From NCBI GenBank assembly GCA_039183635.1, contig JBCDBL010000130.1, positions 1-10,570 on the forward strand: DNA of 10,570 nt, given 5' to 3'. The notes below the pieces were generated by a model, which had not been told where the DNA came from, ran no database searches, and saw nothing but the letters and a program-made list of their open reading frames with translations. A program made the translations under genes and the position numbers. Below are positions 6,150 through 10,570 of the stretch, piece after piece. The DNA is from JBCDBL01 sp039183635 (lineage in GTDB: Bacteria > Pseudomonadota > Alphaproteobacteria > Caulobacterales > Parvularculaceae). Numbering within the stretch: the first letter of the stretch is position 1; every line of letters starts with the position of its first letter.

Positions 6150-7433
6150 ATGACGTCAGAAGTGGTGCTGATGAACCGCCAAACCGTGGCGATGGCCGCT
6201 GACAGCGCGGTCACGATCAGCGGCGCAGGGTATTTGAAAACCTATAACTCCGCCGACAAGCTGTTCCAGCTTGTAGAGGGCCAGCCTGTGGCGGTCATGA
6301 TTTACAACAACGCTGAAATCATGAACGTGCCCTGGGAGACGGTGATCAGCCTTTACCGCGACCATTCCAACGGCCGGCCGCTCGACACGATCGACGCCTA
6401 CGCCAAGGATTTTATGAATTTCCTGTCCGGCAATCCGGATCTGTTTCCCGCCGAGCACCAGGACACCGAATATTTCAAGATGGTGGCGGTGATATTCTCT
6501 TACATCGCCCACGAGTTCGACCGGCAATTGCGGCAGTTTCGCGAGTCCGGCCAGGGCAATGCGCGCCAGCATGCAAACTCCATTCTCGACTTTGTGGTCG
6601 ATCAATTGCACACGGATTATCAACTAAACATCGACGATACGCAGCGTGCAGATCTTGAGTGCTTCCCACAGGCTATGGAAGAGCAGGTCCGGCGGCGCTA
6701 TGGCCGCGATATTGACGATCTTATCGCAAGTCTCGCGGACGCGCTGCAAGGGGACGTCTCCGGTTTGCGCGTCAGCGACGATACGCGGGAGAAATTGCGC
6801 GATATCGCCGCCTGGGTGGCGACGAAGGACGCGTTTTTCGAACACTATACCGGTGTCGTGTTCGCCGGCTTCGGCCGCCAGGAGCGTTTCCCGTCAATGC
6901 GGTCCTATCTTACGTCAAACGTTGTGCTCGGTATTTTAAAACATCGCCAGGACCGGGCGGCGGACATCAGCGCCGACGGCGCGCCGGTCATCCAGCCCTT
7001 CGCTCAGGACCGTATGATCCGCGCATTCATCACGGGCATGGATCAGAACTTGCGCATGTTCATGTTCGGAGAAACCCTGAAGCTGACTTACAATTTGCTG
7101 GCCGACGTGATCAACCGCGCGCCGGGCGTGACAGACACGGACAAACAAAAAATGTTTGAGGACTACAGCGAAAACAATCTCAACCACGCGTTGATGAGCT
7201 TTTTCCGAACTGTGGACGCCTATCAATATCAAGTGCACACATTGCCGATTTTTCGGGCGATTCAGAATTTGCCGAAGAAGGAGCTGGGGGAGATGGCCGC
7301 CTCTTTGGTGAAGCTGAACTCGCTGCAGCAGAAAATGACGGCGTCGGTGGAAACCGTAGGCGGTCCTGTGGACGTCGCCGTCATCACCCGCAATGGCGGC
7401 CTTGAATGGCATAAGGAAAGCGCAGCGCTTTAG
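6150..7433 (+). CDS. Proteasome-like Ntn-hydrolase family protein, 427 residues, uncharacterised
   Basis: I know no named gene for this protein, but its start resembles proteasome beta and HslV subunits. It begins Met-Thr, then 'VAMAADSAVT' and 'DKLFQLVEGQPVAVMIYNNAEIM' (36-58). After removal of Met1, Thr, Asp and Lys fall at 1, 17 and 36, against Thr1, Asp17 and Lys33 in proteasomes, and 'KLFQ' follows the Lys in both. Near the C-terminus 'VGGPVDVAVITRNGG' (403-417) looks like a closing pair of beta strands. Residues of about 60-385 are mostly helical in character, with no signal peptide or membrane segment, so the fold may be interrupted by a large helical insert. An in-frame stop (6138-6140) rules out an N-terminal propeptide, and Met-Thr is a good methionine aminopeptidase substrate. 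GAGGGG lies 5 bases before the ATG. No ATPase gene is adjacent. It heads a possible cluster with the next two genes. The enzymatic role is inference. Confidence 0.75.
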   Translation: MTSEVVLMNRQTVAMAADSAVTISGAGYLKTYNSADKLFQLVEGQPVAVMIYNNAEIMNVPWETVISLYRDHSNGRPLDTIDAYAKDFMNFLSGNPDLFPAEHQDTEYFKMVAVIFSYIAHEFDRQLRQFRESGQGNARQHANSILDFVVDQLHTDYQLNIDDTQRADLECFPQAMEEQVRRRYGRDIDDLIASLADALQGDVSGLRVSDDTREKLRDIAAWVATKDAFFEHYTGVVFAGFGRQERFPSMRSYLTSNVVLGILKHRQDRAADISADGAPVIQPFAQDRMIRAFITGMDQNLRMFMFGETLKLTYNLLADVINRAPGVTDTDKQKMFEDYSENNLNHALMSFFRTVDAYQYQVHTLPIFRAIQNLPKKELGEMAASLVKLNSLQQKMTASVETVGGPVDVAVITRNGGLEWHKESAAL

Positions 7434-7479
7434 ATGTTTGAATTCATCCGTATAAGTTTTTCAGTATTTGCGATAACGT

Positions 7480-7525
7480 TCCCTCTCCCCGGGGGCGGCG
7501 GCGCCCACACCGCCGCATAGAGGGA
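7480..7525 (+). promoter_or_regulatory. Two-part stem-loop between the Ntn-hydrolase gene and the 133-residue gene
   Basis: Outer arms TCCCTCT (7480-7486) and AGAGGGA (7519-7525) and inner arms GCGGCGG (7495-7501) and CCGCCGC (7510-7516) nest correctly to give one long hairpin with a bulged CCCCGGGG segment. It ends 5 bases before the AGGAGGT ribosome binding site. No T-run follows, so read-through is expected. A role in mRNA processing, stability or relative expression of the two genes is plausible but unproven. Confidence 0.55.
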
Positions 7526-7544
7526 TTAACAGGAGGTCAAAAAC

Positions 7545-7946
7545 ATGGCGCACAGGCTACAACAAATCTGGATGCGGTTTGAAAAGCGCTCCGATCGCGA
7601 TCTCAGCTCCGTCGGCATGGAGGCCAAAGCCATGCCGGAGATTGAAGAGGAGGTGCGCGGCGAAGATCTTCTGCCGCCTGACTTTCAAGCCCCCGCCGCC
7701 GAGGCGATGAAGCAGCTGAAGGCGGTGACGGACGACCTTAAAGACAAAAAAGGCCGCCGATCTCCGGAGAAGACGTTTTCGGAAGGTCCGCCTGTGGAAG
7801 CGATCAGTCTCGACCGTCAGTTCGAGGAGACCGATATGCGCACCCGCCGCCGGCAGATGGACTACCAGGACTGGTTATTGTCCAACAATCGTGCGGCCTA
7901 TGACGCGATGCGCCGCCCCCGGAAGAAGTTTTTGGGGATTTTTTAG
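7545..7946 (+). CDS. Hypothetical protein, 133 residues, highly charged, soluble
   Basis: I do not recognise the family. It has a strong AGGAGGT ribosome binding site (7531-7537) 7 bases before the ATG. The protein has no signal peptide, no membrane segment and no cysteine. The N-terminal part is acidic ('MPEIEEEVRGEDLLPPDF', 30-47), the middle has a Lys/Asp-rich helical stretch ('AMKQLKAVTDDLKDKKGRR', 54-72), and the C-terminus is strongly basic ('MRTRRRQMDYQDWLL', then 'RRPRKKFLGIF'). This suggests a cytoplasmic, partly disordered binding or adaptor protein. It lies 111 bases after the Ntn-hydrolase gene on the same strand and 23 bases before the Kelch gene, so co-transcription with at least the latter is likely. 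A link to the Ntn-hydrolase rests on adjacency only. Confidence 0.8.
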   Translation: MAHRLQQIWMRFEKRSDRDLSSVGMEAKAMPEIEEEVRGEDLLPPDFQAPAAEAMKQLKAVTDDLKDKKGRRSPEKTFSEGPPVEAISLDRQFEETDMRTRRRQMDYQDWLLSNNRAAYDAMRRPRKKFLGIF

Positions 7947-7969
7947 GTCTTAGCCTTTGAGAGGGCGGC

Positions 7970-9016
7970 ATGCTGAACCGTAGGTCATTTAGCCTTGGCG
8001 GGGCGGCGGCTTTGATGCTTGCGGCGTCACCGGCGGTTTCCTCGGCCGGTGAAACCGGCGTCTGGTCGCAACGGGCCGACATGCCGTTTCCTGTGCAGGA
8101 AATTTATCCGGCGCGGTTTCTGAAGGGCGGCGCCGAGGTGATCGTGAACGCTGGCGGAGTTACGCCCAAAGGTCTTCTGCCGCTGAACTTTTCCGACGAA
8201 GTCGTCATATATGACCCATCGCAAGACGTCTGGTCTTCGGGGCCGACCTTGCCGGCGGCGCGACACCACTTGGTTCTCGTCGCAGCAGGCGGCGCGCTTT
8301 ATGCGATCGGCGGGTTTTCAGGGGACATGCTCGGCCCGTGGCGGATGCAAAGCACGGTGTGGCGTTTGGATGATCTTCAGGGCGACTGGAGCCCTGCGCC
8401 GGATCTGCCCGCCCCTCAAGGCGAGGCCCACGCCGCTGCTGTTGGCGGCCGCATCCATGTGATTGGCGGGCGGACCCCTAAGGGGGAGGCCAACCGCAAA
8501 GCGTCCGACCATCGCGATACGGACGCCCATTGGGCGTTCGATATCGCCGCTGGAACCTGGGAAGCCTGCCGTCCCTTGCCGACGGCGCGCAACAGCGGGG
8601 CTTGTGTTTATCTGGACGGTCTTATTTATGTGGTAAGCGGACGGATGTTCGGCGGCGAAAACACGCCGGTGTGCGAAGCTTACGATCCTAAGACGGATGC
8701 GTGGCGCACGGTTGCGCCATTGCCCGCGCCGGCCCGCCAAGATGCGCCCCGCGGACAAGGCGGGCTCGCCGCCGCCGCCTGGAATGGTGAGATTGTCGCG
8801 TTGGGAGGAGAGTGGTTTTCCGGGGCGCAGGGCGTTTACGCCGACGCCTGGGCTTATAACCCTCAACAAGACGCCTGGCGCGCTGTCGCGCCGATGCCGC
8901 GCCCGCGCCATGGCCTCGGCGCTGTTGCGCTGTCAGATGGGGTGTACGTTATCGGCGGCGCCACGGAGCCGAGCGGAAAGGGAACCAGCCCTTATCTTGA
9001 TCGATTTGTGATCTGA
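7970..9016 (+). CDS. Tat-exported Kelch-repeat beta-propeller protein
   Basis: A 348-residue protein. The N-terminus 'LNRRSFSLGG' followed by an Ala-rich core and a 'VSSA' cleavage site (about residue 26) is a twin-arginine signal, so the protein probably folds in the cytoplasm and is exported to the periplasm. Six Kelch units follow, each with a Gly-Gly (or Ser-Gly) turn at 62, 114, 166, 223, 279 and 329, about 52 residues apart, paired with 'YDPSQDVW', 'YDPKTDAW' and 'YNPQQDAW' strands. This makes a complete six-blade propeller. Kelch propellers include NanM-type sialic acid mutarotases and galactose oxidase-like enzymes, but here I see no diagnostic catalytic set; ligand binding is the safe statement. 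Two cysteines (200 and 212) could pair. GAGAGGG lies 4 bases before the ATG, and the gene follows the 133-residue gene by 23 bases. Tat use hints at a bound cofactor or fast folding (inference). Confidence 0.9.
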   Translation: MLNRRSFSLGGAAALMLAASPAVSSAGETGVWSQRADMPFPVQEIYPARFLKGGAEVIVNAGGVTPKGLLPLNFSDEVVIYDPSQDVWSSGPTLPAARHHLVLVAAGGALYAIGGFSGDMLGPWRMQSTVWRLDDLQGDWSPAPDLPAPQGEAHAAAVGGRIHVIGGRTPKGEANRKASDHRDTDAHWAFDIAAGTWEACRPLPTARNSGACVYLDGLIYVVSGRMFGGENTPVCEAYDPKTDAWRTVAPLPAPARQDAPRGQGGLAAAAWNGEIVALGGEWFSGAQGVYADAWAYNPQQDAWRAVAPMPRPRHGLGAVALSDGVYVIGGATEPSGKGTSPYLDRFVI

Positions 9017-9045
9017 TGGAGGCAGACTTAAACGAACCAATTTAA

Positions 9046-9081
9046 CCGCTCCGCCCACCCTGGAAAGCACAGGGTGAGCGG
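9046..9081. terminator. Possible bidirectional terminator between the Kelch and outer-membrane protein genes
   Basis: CACCCTG (9056-9062) pairs with CAGGGTG (9070-9076) around a 7-base loop. The stem extends by CCGCT (9046-9050) with AGCGG (9077-9081) after a 5-base bulge. It sits between two convergent genes where terminators are expected. The T-runs are poor on both sides, so its strength is uncertain. Confidence 0.45.
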
Positions 9082-9089
9082 ATTGTTAT

Positions 9090-9752
9090 CTACAAGTCGA
9101 GCCGTATGCCGAACAGTACGGAGCCGTGTTGGTACTCGCTTTGTGTGAATGTTGGAGGACCGAAAAAGCCGGGTTTGCCGTCGAAGGCCGTATCGCCGGC
9201 GTCAAACCAGCGGCCTTCCGTATAAAGTTCCACGCGAGGCGCCACATCCACGGCCGCGCCGCCGATCAATTGCCAGGCGAAAACAGCATCGGTTTCGTCC
9301 GCTGACCCCAGACAATAGGGGTCAAGGCAGATGATGAGGGGGCTTTCCACGACAAGGTCGGCTTTCACCCAGGCGGCGCCGACGCCGACGCCAGCGTAAG
9401 GCTTCACAAGACCGCCCAACAGCTCTGCATCATAGACAGCGTTCGCCATCAAGGACCAGGCTGTCTGGTCCCCATTGACGCTCACAACATCAACGGTTCG
9501 CGAGCCGTCATTGTTCCGGCGCGCCACCTCCGCTTCGAAGCGCAAACGGCCGATAATCGGCGCATCGAAACCTTTGCCTAAGGCTGCGCCATATACCGCG
9601 CCAGTTTCAAAATCCGGCTGCAATGCGAAGGCGCTAAACGCATCGTCCTGTAAAAAACCGGCGCCGCCGAAAACGGAGATATAGGTCTCGCCCGCAGAAG
9701 CAGGGGCGATCGCCAGCCCCGCAACGGCGATTGCGGAAAGTATGTATTTCAT
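9090..9752 (-). CDS. Outer-membrane beta-barrel protein (OmpA-barrel/porin-like family)
   Basis: A 220-residue precursor. The signal peptide covers 1-20 (ending 'APASA', cut before Gly21). The mature part alternates polar and hydrophobic residues with Gly and aromatic residues at strand ends: 'TYISVFGGAGF' (23-33), 'GRLRFEAEVARR' (68-79), 'VKPYAGVGVGAAWVKADL' (116-133), 'RVELYTEGRWF', and the C-terminal strand 'GSVLFGIRLDL'. This is the pattern of small 8-stranded outer-membrane barrels inserted by BamA. Cys142 and Cys147 ('CLDPYC') sit in a predicted surface loop and could form a disulfide. I start the gene at ATG 9752, where the signal peptide begins and GGGAG (9766-9762) lies 9 bases upstream; a longer reading from 9815 would bury the signal. 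It may be co-transcribed with the possible small gene 37 bases upstream. The exact role is unknown. Confidence 0.88.
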   Translation of the reverse strand: MKYILSAIAVAGLAIAPASAGETYISVFGGAGFLQDDAFSAFALQPDFETGAVYGAALGKGFDAPIIGRLRFEAEVARRNNDGSRTVDVVSVNGDQTAWSLMANAVYDAELLGGLVKPYAGVGVGAAWVKADLVVESPLIICLDPYCLGSADETDAVFAWQLIGGAAVDVAPRVELYTEGRWFDAGDTAFDGKPGFFGPPTFTQSEYQHGSVLFGIRLDL

Positions 9753-9789
9753 TGTGTTGTTCTCCCGTCGCAATGCGTCTGATGCGTTG

Positions 9790-9954
9790 TCAGACGTGCT
9801 TCGGTTTATACACATGCAAATGGCCGGCTGTTGTTAAACATCCGTAAGGTTCACGGTTTTCGCGCATGTCGAGAAGAGTTTTCTTTTCGACGATTTCAAA
9901 AGGCGAGTACAGCGTAACGGGACGATGCGCCAAACGCGCTTTGGCTTTTGCCAT
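9790..9954 (-). CDS. Possible small protein, 54 residues, unknown function
   Basis: ATG at 9954 to TGA at 9790 on the minus strand gives a 54-residue basic protein that starts 'MAKAKARLAHRP', continues 'YSPFEIVEKKTLLDMREN' and ends 'AGHLHVYKPKHV'. The composition is protein-like: mixed hydrophobic and charged residues and an amphipathic middle. It lies 37 bases upstream of the outer-membrane protein start on the same strand. Against it, I see no ribosome binding site before the ATG. A TTATAC about 30 bases upstream (9985-9980, minus strand) could be a -10 element, but the -35 is unclear. I do not recognise any family. Confidence 0.42.
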   Translation of the reverse strand: MAKAKARLAHRPVTLYSPFEIVEKKTLLDMRENREPYGCLTTAGHLHVYKPKHV

Positions 9955-10393
9955 GTATAATCGACTTTAAAAGCCGTCCGTATAAGTTGTTTTGTATTCG
10001 GGGCGATGCAGAAAAATCCGCCTGCCTCGTCATGGGGGCGCGCTGCAGCCGTCGGCGCGGGAAAGCGCTTTGATCGGGCGAAGCTGAATATTGTCAGAAG
10101 CGATGCGAAGTCCCCCCGGGCTTTGCCGAAATCATCCTCATCGCCGGTGCGAGCGGCTGTGAACAATGTATTCAATCGTTTTGCCGGCGCGCCCTGGGAT
10201 GACGGAATGGATGTTTTTCGCTCACCGGGGCAATTGGTTCGTCCATAGGCGACGCTGTCTGCACAAGGTGCGAAACTCAAGATTTCCTCCGGCGCCTGTT
10301 AGGATATACGCTTAATTTCCAAGATTTCGATGCGGGTGTTGTTGAAATTCATTTGCGCGACGGCGCCGGGCCTGCGGCGCGTATAAGGACGAG

Positions 10394-10432
10394 ATGTCTT
10401 TTCGTGGAATTTTACGGGCTGCGCGGCGTTAA
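10394..10432 (+). CDS. Possible 12-codon leader peptide
   Basis: ATG at 10394 follows AAGGA (10385-10389) by 4 bases and reads 12 codons to TAA, with four Arg ('MSFRGILRAARR'). It lies about 140 bases before the ribosome binding site at the right edge, so it could be a leader of the next gene. A frame this short can easily arise by chance. Confidence 0.18.
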   Translation: MSFRGILRAARR

Positions 10433-10556
10433 CCATACGCGTTGTGTTTCTGGCCGCAAAATGATGTCTTTAAACTGTAGGGACTTTGGGTCGCATCGGT
10501 ATCGATCTTGAATTGCGTTTCCTGCGTCCCGAAGCTAGTAAAAGAGCCGATTTTTG

Positions 10557-10562
10557 AAGGAG
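10557..10562 (+). promoter_or_regulatory. Strong ribosome binding site at the right edge
   Basis: AAGGAG at 10557-10562 is a near-perfect Shine-Dalgarno. The only start codon inside the window after it is GTG at 10564, which is too close (1 base), so the real start is most likely just beyond 10570. This implies a plus-strand gene entering from the right. TTGCGT (10515-10520) and TAGTAA (10538-10543), 17 bases apart, may be its promoter, a weak match. Confidence 0.5.
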
Positions 10563-10570
10563 CGTGAAAA

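Larger units (their letters stand above)
9955..10570. other. Long region without a convincing gene
   Basis: These 616 bases hold open frames on both strands but none with a recognisable product. A minus-strand frame starts at TTG 10280, with a well-placed GGAGG (10290-10286) 5 bases upstream, and could give 148 residues. Its sequence has no domain-like pattern, and its end overlaps the 54-codon frame. A plus-strand frame at 10006-10248 (80 residues) has no clear ribosome binding site. I see no tRNA, tmRNA, RNase P or SRP RNA signature. The right part probably holds promoter and leader sequence for a gene beyond the edge. Confidence 0.5.

Noticed and set aside
5924..6202. 92-codon plus-strand frame
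   Set aside because: It has no ribosome binding site, its composition is Arg/Pro-rich, and it runs out of frame into the Ntn-hydrolase gene.
7434..7520. 28-codon frame starting right after the Ntn-hydrolase stop
   Set aside because: It has no ribosome binding site, and its second half is simply the GC-rich hairpin translated.
7916..7944. CCCC...GGGG followed by a T-run as a terminator at the end of the 133-residue gene
   Set aside because: The stem is only 4 bp with a 13-base loop and lies inside the coding sequence; the Kelch gene follows after 23 bases with its own ribosome binding site.
9753..9815. Longer N-terminus for the outer-membrane protein (start at 9815)
   Set aside because: It would put 21 polar residues before a complete signal peptide, and GGGAG is correctly placed for ATG 9752.
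10006..10248. 80-codon plus-strand frame
   Set aside because: No clear ribosome binding site, only a mild preference for G/C at third positions, and no recognisable motif.
9834..10280. 148-codon minus-strand frame starting at TTG
   Set aside because: The Shine-Dalgarno is good, but the protein has no domain-like pattern, uses many codons rare in neighbouring genes (CGA, ACA), and conflicts with the more protein-like 54-codon frame. Kept only as a note in the intergenic entry.

Overview
The window looks like chromosomal DNA of a Gram-negative, probably marine, alphaproteobacterium. The grounds are the moderately high GC, the short form of SelO, an NhaA antiporter, an exosortase-type (PEP-CTERM) surface protein, an outer-membrane beta-barrel and a Tat-exported protein. 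The assignment to class is an inference from protein style. I see no rRNA, tRNA, CRISPR array, insertion sequence or phage gene.

Layout, left to right. (1) Positions 1-903, minus strand: the N-terminal 301 residues of an NfeD/ClpP-class membrane serine protease, cut by the window edge. (2) Positions 904-1204: a divergent intergenic region holding a near-consensus sigma-54 (-24/-12) promoter with a possible activator palindrome, both pointing at (3) 1205-1831, plus strand: a secreted PEP-CTERM protein. (4) Two back-to-back intrinsic terminators at 1857-1921. (5) 1930-3153, minus strand: nhaA. (6) 3346-4764, plus strand: selO (protein AMPylase), overlapping tail to tail by 4 bases with (7) 4761-5756, minus strand: a periplasmic S41-family peptidase. 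(8) 5757-6149: intergenic, ending in a 10-bp inverted repeat just before the ribosome binding site of the next gene. (9) 6150-9016, plus strand: a probable three-gene cluster made of a 427-residue proteasome-like Ntn-hydrolase, a 133-residue charged protein of unknown function, and a Tat-exported six-blade Kelch propeller. (10) 9090-9752, minus strand: an outer-membrane beta-barrel protein, preceded by a possible 54-codon gene at 9790-9954. (11) 9955-10570: no convincing gene, but a strong Shine-Dalgarno at the right edge suggests that a plus-strand gene starts just outside.

Most of these genes are independent housekeeping or envelope functions: membrane proteolysis, sodium/pH homeostasis, redox-linked protein AMPylation and periplasmic proteolysis. 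The most interesting part is the 6150-9016 cluster. Its first protein starts Met-Thr and carries Thr, Asp and Lys in the order and nearly the spacing of the Thr1/Asp17/Lys33 active site of proteasome beta subunits. It is about twice the usual length, has a glycine-rich C-terminal strand motif, and has no ATPase gene next to it. Both it and the following gene have a strong stem-loop ending a few bases upstream of the ribosome binding site. The second notable point is the sigma-54 promoter of the PEP-CTERM gene, which fits the known link between RpoN/PrsR and exosortase substrates.
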